From UBA5232 sp035370405 (GTDB taxonomy: Bacteria > Patescibacteriota > Dojkabacteria > SC72), in contig DAOOVT010000012.1 of assembly GCA_035370405.1 (NCBI GenBank), positions 1 through 25,696 of the forward strand: a DNA stretch of 25,696 nt. The letters run 5' to 3'. Below are positions 6,353-13,600 of this stretch, piece by piece (the stretch's first letter is position 1; each line of letters opens with the position of its first letter). The notes under the pieces were generated by a model that had not been told where the DNA came from, ran no database searches, and worked only from the letters and a program-made list of their open reading frames with translations. The translations under genes were made by a program, and so were the position numbers.

Positions 6353-7789
6353 CTACGATTTTAATGTTCTTATACAAACATTTATTTTCTCATCCAATGA
6401 TTTATTTCTCTCTCTCTCCTTCTCTATTTTTTCAAAAGCATGAATTACTGTTGTATGATCTTTCCTGTTAACCTCTTTAGCTATCTTTTCTAAAGGAAGT
6501 TCAAGCTCTTTTCTCAAGATATACATAACAATTTGTCTACATTGTGCAATGTAAGCAGTTCTTCTACTCCCTTTAATTTCAGATGCTTTTACATCAAAAA
6601 CATCTCCTACTACAGAAATAACTTTACTAGGAGTAATTCTTTTTCTCTTGTAGTCTAGGTCTATTTGAAGGATTTTTGAAACATCATCTTCTGTAGGATT
6701 AATTCCCAACTTAAACAGAGATGCTACTTTTGTTACTGCACCTTCTAATTCTCTTATATTGTTTTCTATATTTTTTGCAATCATTTCTATGTAGGTTTCG
6801 CTCATAGAAAGGTTTTTCTCCTCAAGAAGTTGTTTTATTATGGCAATTCTAGTTTCATAGTCTGGAATTTGTATATCTACTACCATTCCTCCTTCGAATC
6901 TAGTTCTTAGTCTATCAGTTATATTCCTTATTTCCTTTGGTGGTCTATCAGATGCTAATACTATCTGTTTATCAGCTTGATATAGTGTATTAAATGTATG
7001 AAAAAGTTCTTCCTGAGTTCTAGGATATGATTCTACAAACTGAACATCATCTATCATGAGTAAGTCAACTGCCCTATATTTGTTTCTAAAGTCTTCATTC
7101 TTTTTTGTTCTTATAGCTTCTACCATTTCATTAAGAAATTGTTCTATTGACACATATGCAACCTTCTTACTTTGATCCTTGCGTATTGTCTCATTCCCTA
7201 TCGCTTGCATAAGGTGAGTTTTTCCCAATCCAGTATTTCCATAGAAGAAAACAGGATTGTAAGCCTTTCCTAGGTCTTCTACTACTGCTTCTGCTACTGC
7301 TTCTGCCAACCTATTACTTGATCCAACAATAAAGTTTGAAAAAAGATATTTAGGGTTTAGATGTGATTCTTCGAGTCTTTTTGATAGTAGATTTTGTTCC
7401 TTTTCAGCCTCGGAGAAGAGAGTTCCTGATTCATTAGAAGTTGGATCATGGTACTCATATTTTCTCTCCCTCTTTTCATTCGCACTTTCTCTTAGATTTA
7501 TCTCTATTTCAAAATTTTGTCCGCTTGCTTTGTATAGTGCTTGTTTTAACGATGCTAAATAGTCTCTTAATATTTTTTCCCTTTTGTATGCAGAACCACA
7601 TGATATACATACTACCCCGTTGGAAATATCTTCTATATATGAATCACTAAATACCGCTAGAAAATTTCTGTTAGTGATCATTAGCTTTAAATGTTCCTTT
7701 GTTATTTTCCAAAGTTCATCAGCATCCATCTCTCTTCTTTTGGGTGTATTTAGTGTATCAATATAACTGTTAAACTCTGCTTTTTGCAT
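6353..7789 (-). CDS. dnaA: Chromosomal replication initiator protein DnaA
   Basis: DnaA binds DnaA boxes and unwinds oriC as an ATP-dependent AAA+ filament. In the 478-aa frame, domain I is about 20-95, a variable linker about 100-140, AAA+ domain III about 145-360 with Walker A GNTGLGKT (184-191), Walker B LLMIDD (243-248) and the sensor region SDRPPKEIRNITDRLRTRF, and domain IV is the C-terminal part with the RKDHTTVIHAFEKI signature that reads DnaA boxes. Length matches the family. ATG 7789 is the longest start; ATG 7729 (MDADELWKI) would also give a normal domain I. The gene is divergent from rpmH, the classical origin arrangement. A DnaA-box-like TGTGGATAT at 7885-7893 next to its putative -10 suggests autoregulation. 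Confidence 0.98.
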   Translation of the reverse strand: MQKAEFNSYIDTLNTPKRREMDADELWKITKEHLKLMITNRNFLAVFSDSYIEDISNGVVCISCGSAYKREKILRDYLASLKQALYKASGQNFEIEINLRESANEKRERKYEYHDPTSNESGTLFSEAEKEQNLLSKRLEESHLNPKYLFSNFIVGSSNRLAEAVAEAVVEDLGKAYNPVFFYGNTGLGKTHLMQAIGNETIRKDQSKKVAYVSIEQFLNEMVEAIRTKKNEDFRNKYRAVDLLMIDDVQFVESYPRTQEELFHTFNTLYQADKQIVLASDRPPKEIRNITDRLRTRFEGGMVVDIQIPDYETRIAIIKQLLEEKNLSMSETYIEMIAKNIENNIRELEGAVTKVASLFKLGINPTEDDVSKILQIDLDYKRKRITPSKVISVVGDVFDVKASEIKGSRRTAYIAQCRQIVMYILRKELELPLEKIAKEVNRKDHTTVIHAFEKIEKERERNKSLDEKINVCIRTLKS

Positions 7790-7862
7790 AGTAAAGCTAA
7801 TATATATTATTTCTTGGAGGCAGTTTGTTTGGGCAGTCTATGGCCGATTGGGACGTTACAAG

Positions 7863-7893
7863 ATTATATTGGTTTTTTGTTTAATGTGGATAT
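7863..7893 (-). promoter_or_regulatory. Putative dnaA promoter with DnaA-box-like site
   Basis: TATAAT lies at 7868..7863 on the minus strand. TGTGGATAT at 7885-7893 (ATATCCACA on the transcribed strand, one mismatch to the consensus box) covers the -35 position. Predicted start is near 7856. A box over the -35 would let DnaA repress its own gene. The rest of the 7790-8075 spacer shows only the rpmH promoter. Confidence 0.5.
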
Positions 7894-8012
7894 CTATCTT
7901 TTGATTGTGCAGAACCTTTTGTAGAGAAAGGATTTTAGTTCCTTCACATTTGTTCTAATTATTTTAGATACAGATTTTAATTATATGGAAATGTACTTAG
8001 ATTGAAGCACAA

Positions 8013-8042
8013 GTGACAGTTGTACAAATGGTGTGATATAAT
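8013..8042 (+). promoter_or_regulatory. rpmH promoter
   Basis: GTGACA (8013-8018, five of six matches to TTGACA), an 18-bp spacer, and TGATATAAT (8034-8042), a perfect extended -10. Predicted start is near 8049, about 27 nt before ATG 8076. This is the best -35/-10 pair in the window and probably drives rpmH-rnpA-yidD. Confidence 0.75.
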
Positions 8043-8075
8043 CAGGCTGATTTTGTATATATCGTTTTAAAAATT

Positions 8076-8252
8076 ATGAAAAGAACATATCAGCCAAATA
8101 ATCTAAGAAGAATTAAGAAATTAGGTTTTAGAGCAAGAATGAAAACTGCTGGAGGAAGGAATGTTATTAAAAGAAAGATTAGAAAAGGTAGAAAAGTATA
8201 TTCTGTTTCTGAAGAGTACAAGCTTCTGAGGAAAAGACATAAGAATAGTTAG
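8076..8252 (+). CDS. rpmH: 50S ribosomal protein L34
   Basis: A small basic protein of the large ribosomal subunit, 58 aa. It starts MKRTYQPNNLRR and carries the L34 signature GFRARMKTAGGR, then a basic helix KRKIRKGRK. Most bacterial L34 proteins stop at about 44-46 residues, near the position of VYSV. This one continues for about 13 more residues ending LLRKRHKNS. It is divergent from dnaA and 8 nt upstream of rnpA, the usual order next to bacterial origins. ATG 8076 is the only sensible start. Confidence 0.97.
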   Translation: MKRTYQPNNLRRIKKLGFRARMKTAGGRNVIKRKIRKGRKVYSVSEEYKLLRKRHKNS

Positions 8253-8260
8253 ATAAAAGT

Positions 8261-8599
8261 ATGATACCTAAGAGGTATAGACTTCCTGCTAAAGACTTTG
8301 AGTATGTGTATAGGAATGGTAAGAGGTTTAAAGGAAAGTTTGGAATGCTTATTTGGTATGAGGATAGTTCTCTGACATCTCCCTGTTTTGGTTTTGTAGT
8401 GAATAAAAAGATAGGAAATTCTGTTAAGAGACACAGACTTACTAGAATGCTTAGAGTAATATCTAGGGATGCTATGAAAGAGTTTAATTTGGATAATGTT
8501 GGAGTTCGTTTTGAGTATATAGCTTTTTGTTTTCCGGATAGTTTTTCTTCCCTAAAGAGTGAATTTTTTGAGCAGATAAAGAAGGCTTGTTTAAAGTAA
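8261..8599 (+). CDS. rnpA: Ribonuclease P protein component
   Basis: The protein subunit of RNase P, which helps the catalytic RNA cleave the 5' leaders of tRNA and tmRNA precursors. The 112-aa length is normal. The N-terminal MIPKRYRLPAKDFEYVYRNGKRF matches the family start (here quoted in part as LPAKDFEYVYRNGKRF). The central GFVVNKKIGNSVKRHRLTRMLRE-like helix (IGNSVKRHRLTRMLR) is the RNR signature, with R-H-R in place of the usual R-N-R. It follows rpmH by 8 nt and precedes yidD by 17 nt, so the three form one operon. There is no clear ribosome-binding site before ATG 8261. Confidence 0.95.
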   Translation: MIPKRYRLPAKDFEYVYRNGKRFKGKFGMLIWYEDSSLTSPCFGFVVNKKIGNSVKRHRLTRMLRVISRDAMKEFNLDNVGVRFEYIAFCFPDSFSSLKSEFFEQIKKACLK

Positions 8600-8616
8600 A
8601 TGGAGGATATTTTTTA

Positions 8617-8859
8617 ATGATTAAAAGATTTCTACTTTGTATAATAAAGGGGTATCAGAAAACTTTTTCATATGATCATGGTGTTGCAGGTATAATTTTT
8701 CCAAATCTTAGATATTGTAGGTTTGTTCCTACATGTTCGGAATATGGTTATGAGGCAATCGACAAATATGGGGTTATTAAAGGAGGTTTTTTAGCTGTGA
8801 GAAGAGTGCTTAGATGTAATCCTTGGAACAAGGGAGATAGGTATGATCCTGTTCCTTAA
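8617..8859 (+). CDS. yidD: Membrane protein insertion efficiency factor YidD
   Basis: YidD is a small membrane-associated protein linked to YidC-dependent insertion. The 80-aa product carries the family core CRFVPTCSEYGYEAIDKYG, then GGFLAVRRVLRCNPW and the DPVP end, with the conserved Cys residues and an amphipathic N-terminus (MIKRFLLCIIKGYQ). ATG 8617 is preferred over an upstream in-frame ATG (8587) because GGAGG lies at 8602-8606, 10 nt before it, and because this start matches family length. The upstream start would overlap rnpA by 13 nt. It sits between rnpA and yidC, its usual place. Confidence 0.95.
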   Translation: MIKRFLLCIIKGYQKTFSYDHGVAGIIFPNLRYCRFVPTCSEYGYEAIDKYGVIKGGFLAVRRVLRCNPWNKGDRYDPVP

Positions 8860-8917
8860 GTAATATTTATGGTATATTCCAAAAGATTTTATATTTGAAT
8901 TTATCATTAGTATTCGA

Positions 8918-9787
8918 ATGTTTGCCTTTATTTGGAAAAATTTGCTTTACTATCCAGCCCTTAATTTCATAGTTTTTTTGAGTTCAATTTTATGGAATAA
9001 TCTTGGTTTAGCAATCATTGTAATAGCAGTAATTTTTAGATTGATGCTTCTGCCATTAAAGAAGAGGCAGAATGAGATGATGCGAAAAATGGCTTCTTTG
9101 AAACCTCAACTAGAGGCTTTGCAGAAGAAATATGCAAATAACAAAGAGAAGTTATCACAGGAACAGGTTAAGTTGTATAGGAATGTTGGATATAATCCTT
9201 TAGGGTGTCTTGGTATTTATCTTCCTCAGTTGTTGATACTTTCTGTATTAGCAAGTGTGATTAGAAATGTTTCTTCTGGGAACCTTGAAGGTATCTATCC
9301 ATTTATTAAGAATTGGTTTGCTAATGGTAGTGATATTGTTTTGAGTCCAACTTTTCTTTTTTGGGATTTAACAAAATCATATAGTCAGATATCGAGCGAT
9401 TTTGGTATGTTTGCAACTATTTCTTTGATGTATTTGCTGTTGTGTATTTTAGTAGGTGTTTCTCAATATTTGATGTCAAAGTTTACAACGATAATGAATA
9501 ATCCTATGCAGGCCTCTCAATCTAAGAAGAAGAAAAAGAAAGGAGCTGGTGAGAATCAAACATTGGAGGAGATGACTGCAAAAATGACTAATTTGACAAT
9601 GTTATTCTTGCCTGCCTCTACTGTGTTTATTGCTGCAGGAGTGCCTTCTGCATTGAGTATATATTGGATAGTTCAGTCTTGTATGTTGTTGGTGCAGTAT
9701 GCAATTTTGGATTGGGATAAAACAAAGAAAGGGGTTCAAAATATTAGGGTTATTGTTAAGGAGAAGAGAAATGGTAACACTAGGTGA
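8918..9787 (+). CDS. yidC: Membrane protein insertase YidC/Oxa1 family
   Basis: YidC inserts and folds proteins in the cytoplasmic membrane, alone or with Sec. The 289-aa form is short, without the large periplasmic P1 domain of Gram-negative YidC. TM1 (about 28-46) ends in FRLMLLPL, with the conserved Arg (R41) of the hydrophilic groove. It is followed by the charged cytosolic hairpin (KKRQNEMMRKMASLKPQLEALQ) given here in part as MMRKMASLKPQLEALQ, then further TM segments (about 96-116, 163-185 and 225-255) and a C-terminal basic tail. A KKKKKK stretch lies in the second cytosolic loop. It starts 58 nt after yidD; TGGTATATT at 8872-8880 is a possible extra -10. Confidence 0.95.
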   Translation: MFAFIWKNLLYYPALNFIVFLSSILWNNLGLAIIVIAVIFRLMLLPLKKRQNEMMRKMASLKPQLEALQKKYANNKEKLSQEQVKLYRNVGYNPLGCLGIYLPQLLILSVLASVIRNVSSGNLEGIYPFIKNWFANGSDIVLSPTFLFWDLTKSYSQISSDFGMFATISLMYLLLCILVGVSQYLMSKFTTIMNNPMQASQSKKKKKKGAGENQTLEEMTAKMTNLTMLFLPASTVFIAAGVPSALSIYWIVQSCMLLVQYAILDWDKTKKGVQNIRVIVKEKRNGNTR

Positions 9788-9832
9788 GTTGTAGGAGTTT
9801 AATTTGACTTAATTTTAATAATTTACATATTT

Positions 9833-10321
9833 ATGAAAGATAAAGAATTACTCAAAATAGCGGAAAAAGAGGTTGCTAATCTCTGTTCCTTGTTAGATAT
9901 CGATTGTGATGTAGATGTTACTATGGAGGAAGGAGAGAATGGTATTAAATATGTAAAGGTTGCTTTTGATGGGGAAGATTTAGGATATATGATCGGAAAT
10001 AGAGGGAGGCATCTTGATTCTATTCAATTTATACTTCAGGTTATTTTAGGAAGGAAATTAGGAGAGGATGAAGATTTTAGAGTTTTTGTAGATGTTGGAG
10101 GGTATAGGAAGGAGAAGGATTCTAGGCTTGAGGAGCTTGCTATGCAAAAGGCTGATGATGCTAGAATTCTAGGAGAGAGAGTTGAACTTCCTCCTATGAA
10201 GCCTTCTGATAGAAGAATTATTCATCTAGCATTGATGAAGTTTGACGATATAAAGACAGAAAGCGAAGGGGAAGGTATGGATAGGCATATTGTAATAACT
10301 CCTTTGAGAGTAAATGAGTGA
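9833..10321 (+). CDS. jag: Jag/KhpB-family RNA-binding protein (KH-R3H)
   Basis: A single-strand nucleic-acid-binding protein of the Jag/KhpB family, which in Firmicutes acts with KhpA in RNA-based control of envelope growth. In 162 aa it has a KH domain with the GXXG-type loop in GYMIGNRGRHLDSIQFIL (about 61-78) and a C-terminal R3H domain with PSDRRIIHLALMKFDD (about 123-138) and DRHIVITPL. The N-terminal Jag-N domain of Firmicute homologues is absent, as in many CPR genomes. It follows yidC by 45 nt. TTGACT at 9804-9809 is a possible -35, but no good -10 is at normal spacing. Confidence 0.93.
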   Translation: MKDKELLKIAEKEVANLCSLLDIDCDVDVTMEEGENGIKYVKVAFDGEDLGYMIGNRGRHLDSIQFILQVILGRKLGEDEDFRVFVDVGGYRKEKDSRLEELAMQKADDARILGERVELPPMKPSDRRIIHLALMKFDDIKTESEGEGMDRHIVITPLRVNE

Positions 10322-10328
10322 TTGAGTA

Positions 10329-10337
10329 TGCTAAAAT
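10329..10337 (+). promoter_or_regulatory. Extended -10 before the O-antigen-ligase-like gene
   Basis: TGCTAAAAT (TGn-TAAAAT) at 10329-10337 ends 8 nt before ATG 10346. The predicted transcription start is at about 10344, so the mRNA would have about 2 nt of leader. It lies directly after the jag stop codon. Confidence 0.5.
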
Positions 10338-10345
10338 GGTTTTAG

Positions 10346-11794
10346 ATGCTTAAAGGTATTTTTCATAAAAAAAATTATCCATTTTTATTTCTTGATATCT
10401 TCTTGTTTTTATCCTGTTTTCTTTTTGTAGACGATTCTTTAGGTAGATTTCTTTTTTTGCTATTCAGTATTCTTCTGTATATCTTTTTGAGCTTGTGTCT
10501 TAAAAATAGAGTCATATCATCTGTTTTGTATATATTGATTACTCTACCGTTTAACATCACATATCAAATTCCTCAGACAGTTAAAATCTTTAGTTCAACT
10601 GTGACATTTTATGATTCCTATGTAAATGGTGTCTCTGTAAATTATTTAATTCCAACATTGTCTATAGTTGATTTAGGCTTTTTTCTTCTACTCTATTCTC
10701 TTTTGTTTTCTAGTACTTCTTCTTTTCTTAAAAAGATCTTTTTAAAGTATCGTCTTTGTTTTTGTGCCGTGCTAGTGTCTTTTGGGGTTAATCTTTTTTT
10801 GAATATGGATTTACTTCAAGTTGTTAATACTTTTAGGATTTTGATTTATCTTTGTACTTTTGTACTAAGTGTTCATTGGATAATCGAAAACAGAAAAGTA
10901 TTTACAAAAGAGTTAAAGATTTTTTTCTGGGTTGCTGTCTTTATATCTGTGTGTATCCAAGGTGTTTTTGCTTGTATCCAATTTTCTAAAGGAACTTCCC
11001 TAGGAATGGATTTTTTGGGGGAATCTAATGTTGTTTCGGGTATGGCAGGTTCTAGTTTCATAGAGCTTGATAATAGGCTGTTTCTTCGTGGTTATGGAAC
11101 TTTTCCTCATCCAAATGTTTTAGCTGGTTTCTTTCTTTTTTCTTTTCTCTTTTTCCTTACATTGTTTTTGAAAGAAAAGGGTTTTTTCAAAACCGTAGCT
11201 GGTGTTTCGATGGTTGTTGCAATGGCTTTTTCTTTGTTTTCCTTTTCAAGAGTTGTTATCTTTCTTCTTTTGTTTAACTGTTTAGGGATATTTTGTCAGA
11301 AGATTTATGCTCGAAGGTATTGTGCAGCATACTTTGTTCCTTTTACATATTTGTATGAAAGGTTTTTGAATATATTTGACTCTGGGGATAGTAGTCTGTC
11401 TGAGCGAATAGATTTGGCTAAGTGTTCGTTTAAAGTTATTAAGGAAGATTGGTTCTGGGGATGTGGTTTAGGAAAATTTGTTAGAGCGATTGAAGATTTT
11501 GTTCCAAGATCAAAAAATGGAATAATGATTTTACAACCTGTTCATAATATTTTTCTTTTGTCTTTGAGTGAAATGGGTGTGTTGGGATTTATGTCTTTTT
11601 GGTTTACCCTTCTTAAGGTTCTCTGGGGTGGAATTAAGAATTTTAATATTATGGTATTTTTAATTTTGTTAGATATTTTAGTTGTAGGTAGTTTTGATCA
11701 TTATCTTTTAGATTTACCTCAAGGTTTTGGTATTTTCTTTCTTTTGCTTTTATTGTGTATTATGAATTCTTTGGGAAAAAATGAAGAGGTGTAG
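10346..11794 (+). CDS. O-antigen ligase / Wzy-polymerase-like membrane protein
   Basis: A 482-aa polytopic membrane protein with about 11-12 hydrophobic segments. The Wzy_C-type (O-antigen ligase) region is visible: GYGTFPHPNVLAGFF near residue 250, a SRVVIFLLL helix after it, FWGCGLGKF, and QPVHNIFLLSLSEMGVLGF near residue 397. The His of the VHNIF motif in the large extracellular loop is a hallmark of this superfamily. Members polymerise or ligate surface glycans carried on undecaprenyl phosphate. The actual substrate cannot be told, because no glycosyltransferase genes lie nearby. The gene has no Shine-Dalgarno and an extended -10 right before its start. It converges with the DUF4173-like gene, leaving 7 nt between stops; a GAAGAG/CTCTTC imperfect hairpin spans that junction. 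Confidence 0.85.
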   Translation: MLKGIFHKKNYPFLFLDIFLFLSCFLFVDDSLGRFLFLLFSILLYIFLSLCLKNRVISSVLYILITLPFNITYQIPQTVKIFSSTVTFYDSYVNGVSVNYLIPTLSIVDLGFFLLLYSLLFSSTSSFLKKIFLKYRLCFCAVLVSFGVNLFLNMDLLQVVNTFRILIYLCTFVLSVHWIIENRKVFTKELKIFFWVAVFISVCIQGVFACIQFSKGTSLGMDFLGESNVVSGMAGSSFIELDNRLFLRGYGTFPHPNVLAGFFLFSFLFFLTLFLKEKGFFKTVAGVSMVVAMAFSLFSFSRVVIFLLLFNCLGIFCQKIYARRYCAAYFVPFTYLYERFLNIFDSGDSSLSERIDLAKCSFKVIKEDWFWGCGLGKFVRAIEDFVPRSKNGIMILQPVHNIFLLSLSEMGVLGFMSFWFTLLKVLWGGIKNFNIMVFLILLDILVVGSFDHYLLDLPQGFGIFFLLLLLCIMNSLGKNEEV

Positions 11795-11801
11795 AGGAGC
11801 C

Positions 11802-13325
11802 CTACTCTTCTTTGGTAGTTATTTCCATTTTTTGTAGAGGTAAGTAATCTTTGTATTTTTCTAGTTCTTGTTTTCTTTCGTCCAGTAATTTTTGTGCTTT
11901 TGAGTGTGAGATATTATATGATTGCCAATTCGAAGTTCTTTTTCTTTTTAATGTTTTTTGATACAGGCAACTTGCAAAATTTCTTTTGTTTACTTCATCT
12001 TGAGAATCTAGGATTTTGATGGAATATGGAATTGCGTCATCTGAAAGGTAGCAGATGTAGTCAGTGTCTAATTTGTTAATAGCTTCTGCATTTTTGATGT
12101 TGTAGTTAGCAATGAAAGCATCTGGATTTATTATGTTCATAGAGGCGAGGAAAAGGAGTACAGAGATGAAGAGTTGTAGAGAGAATGTTTCTTCTGTTGT
12201 TTGTTTGTGAATTTTGTAAAGCAAGAGACAAAAGATTATTACGAGAAGGAAAATGAAGGCATGGCTATACATTCGTAGTGTAGTTAATCCATATGCTTGT
12301 TCATATAGCGATAGTCGTACTATTGCTGAGTACATAATTATCATAACCTGAATTATTAGGATGGAGGAAAGGTACTTGAATATTTTTTTGTGTTCAGTTT
12401 GATTTTTTTCTTTATACTTGTCTGTGAAAAATATTAATAGGAAGGAAATTACTGCAACTGCTATTAGTTCAAAGAATCCTCTTCTTGCATATTGAGAATA
12501 TGTAAAGCCTTGTGATGATATGTTTTGTTCTCCACCAAATAGGTATGTTAATTGTATTATTATGAAAATGAGAAAAAGAATATTTATGGAACTTAATAGA
12601 ATTGATAGCTCTATATGTCCTAGGCTAATTTCCTTTGAAATTTTGTTTTGTTCTTCTTTTTCTTTTGTAAATATGTAGGAATATGCTCCGGTGAAGATGA
12701 GAGTAACTACAAGTATAACAAGAATTCTTGCAATAGTTTCCTGCGTGATGTGGATGTTTATTATTTCTGAGATGTATTTTTCGAAGATTAAATCTGCTGA
12801 TGAGAACAGAAGAAGGAAGATGGCTAGTATAGGGATGGTTATTAAAATTCCTCTGATTATTTGTGGTAGATTATTTTTTTTGCTTGTTGATGAGGAAAAT
12901 AGTTTTGATATTGTTTGTCCAAGCGGGAGTATGAACTTAAAGGGTAGAAATATTGTTTTTACATAGTCACTTGCTAGAAATTTCTTTAGTGGCTTTTGAA
13001 AGGATGTTTTTGCAATTAGAAGAAGGATGAAGAGTGATGTTACTATATTTAAAAATATTAGGAGAGTGCTTGAACGAACGAAGACCATTGCACTGAAGAA
13101 AATGAGTGGGATTGAGAGTATGAGATCTTTTTTGTTTAAGTTTTTCCCGAGTGTTTTGGAGAGGATAATCAGGATTGTTAGGATTAGTAATGTGTAGAGG
13201 AAGAATGATATTCCTACAGGTTGGTCTACAAAGAAATAATTAAAGATTATTCCTAAAGTTAGTGAAGCTATTAAAATAATTAGGGATTGAAATTTTTCAT
13301 TTTTTCCATTCTTTTGTTTTTCCAT
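11802..13325 (-). CDS. DUF4173-like polytopic membrane protein
   Basis: A 507-aa protein with about 11-12 predicted TM helices in the first 405 residues and a soluble C-terminal tail of about 100. The motifs TYSQYARRGFFELIAVAVIS, LTTLRMYSHAF and NPDAFIANYNI are those of DUF4173-type membrane proteins, whose biochemical role is unknown. The tail includes two Cys (ICYLSD and ASCLYQ) and ends with a charged helix. The sense strand is unusually G-poor and A/C-rich compared with neighbouring genes. ATG 13325 follows TGGTATTTT by 6 nt, predicting a leaderless mRNA. It is transcribed toward the O-antigen-ligase-like gene and lies downstream of two tRNA genes on the same strand. Confidence 0.85.
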   Translation of the reverse strand: MEKQKNGKNEKFQSLIILIASLTLGIIFNYFFVDQPVGISFFLYTLLILTILIILSKTLGKNLNKKDLILSIPLIFFSAMVFVRSSTLLIFLNIVTSLFILLLIAKTSFQKPLKKFLASDYVKTIFLPFKFILPLGQTISKLFSSSTSKKNNLPQIIRGILITIPILAIFLLLFSSADLIFEKYISEIINIHITQETIARILVILVVTLIFTGAYSYIFTKEKEEQNKISKEISLGHIELSILLSSINILFLIFIIIQLTYLFGGEQNISSQGFTYSQYARRGFFELIAVAVISFLLIFFTDKYKEKNQTEHKKIFKYLSSILIIQVMIIMYSAIVRLSLYEQAYGLTTLRMYSHAFIFLLVIIFCLLLYKIHKQTTEETFSLQLFISVLLFLASMNIINPDAFIANYNIKNAEAINKLDTDYICYLSDDAIPYSIKILDSQDEVNKRNFASCLYQKTLKRKRTSNWQSYNISHSKAQKLLDERKQELEKYKDYLPLQKMEITTKEE

Positions 13326-13331
13326 ACTAAG

Positions 13332-13340
13332 AAAATACCA
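13332..13340 (-). promoter_or_regulatory. Extended -10 of the DUF4173-like gene
   Basis: TGGTATTTT at 13340..13332 on the minus strand, then 6 nt, then ATG 13325. The predicted start falls on or next to the A of the start codon. Confidence 0.5.
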
Positions 13341-13353
13341 TAAAATATGTTAC

Positions 13354-13362
13354 TTATCCACA
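13354..13362 (+). promoter_or_regulatory. Consensus DnaA box
   Basis: A perfect TTATCCACA lies between the DUF4173-like gene and tRNA-Ser(GGA), about 7 kb from the putative origin. It is a lone copy; function is inferred from the motif only. Confidence 0.35.
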
Positions 13363-13387
13363 GGGAATATTTAGTATGTAAAGAGTA

Positions 13388-13474
13388 CGGAGAGAGTGGG
13401 ATTCGAACCCACGGTATGATTTCTCATACGCTCGCTCTCCAAGCGAGTCCTTTCGACCACTCAGGCATCTCTCC
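13388..13474 (-). tRNA. tRNA-Ser(GGA)
   Basis: The acceptor stem is GGAGAGA/TCTCTCC with discriminator G73. The anticodon stem CTCGC/GCGAG carries loop TTGGAGA, anticodon GGA, reading UCC and UCU. There is a long class II variable arm (CGTATGAGAAATCATACG type) and a T arm with GGTTCGAATCC. CCA is not encoded. It lies 5 nt after the tRNA-Arg gene on the same strand, so both come from one transcript. Confidence 0.97.
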
Positions 13475-13479
13475 TTCTC

Positions 13480-13556
13480 TGGCGTACCTGGTCGGAATCG
13501 AACCGACAACCTACTGCTTAGAAGGCAATTGCTCTATCCGATTGAGCTACAGGTAC
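13480..13556 (-). tRNA. tRNA-Arg(TCT)
   Basis: The acceptor stem is GTACCTG/CAGGTAC with discriminator G73 and an encoded CCA (13482..13480). The D arm is GCTCAATCGGATAGAGC, the anticodon stem ATTGC/GCAGT (one G-U pair) has loop CTTCTAA, anticodon TCT, reading AGA/AGG, and the T arm is GTCGG-TTCGATT-CCGAC. It is the first gene of a two-tRNA unit. Unlike both tRNA-Ser genes in the window, it encodes its CCA. Confidence 0.97.
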
Positions 13557-13569
13557 ATATTCAGGTCTG

Positions 13570-13578
13570 ATTTTAACA
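13570..13578 (-). promoter_or_regulatory. Extended -10 of the tRNA-Arg/tRNA-Ser unit
   Basis: TGTTAAAAT (TGn-TAAAAT) at 13578..13570. The predicted start is near 13563, giving a leader of about 7 nt before the tRNA-Arg 5' end. The -35 is unclear. Confidence 0.5.
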
Positions 13579-13600
13579 GGAAATGATGGTAAAAGAAAGA

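Noticed and set aside
7811..7820. TTGGAGGCAG as a ribosome-binding site near dnaA
   Set aside because: It is on the plus strand, opposite to dnaA, and no plus-strand start follows it.
13347..13586. 79-codon plus-strand open frame with GESGIRTHG and GIEPTTYCLEG-like residues
   Set aside because: It runs antisense through tRNA-Ser and tRNA-Arg; such peptides are a well-known false call from tRNA sequence.
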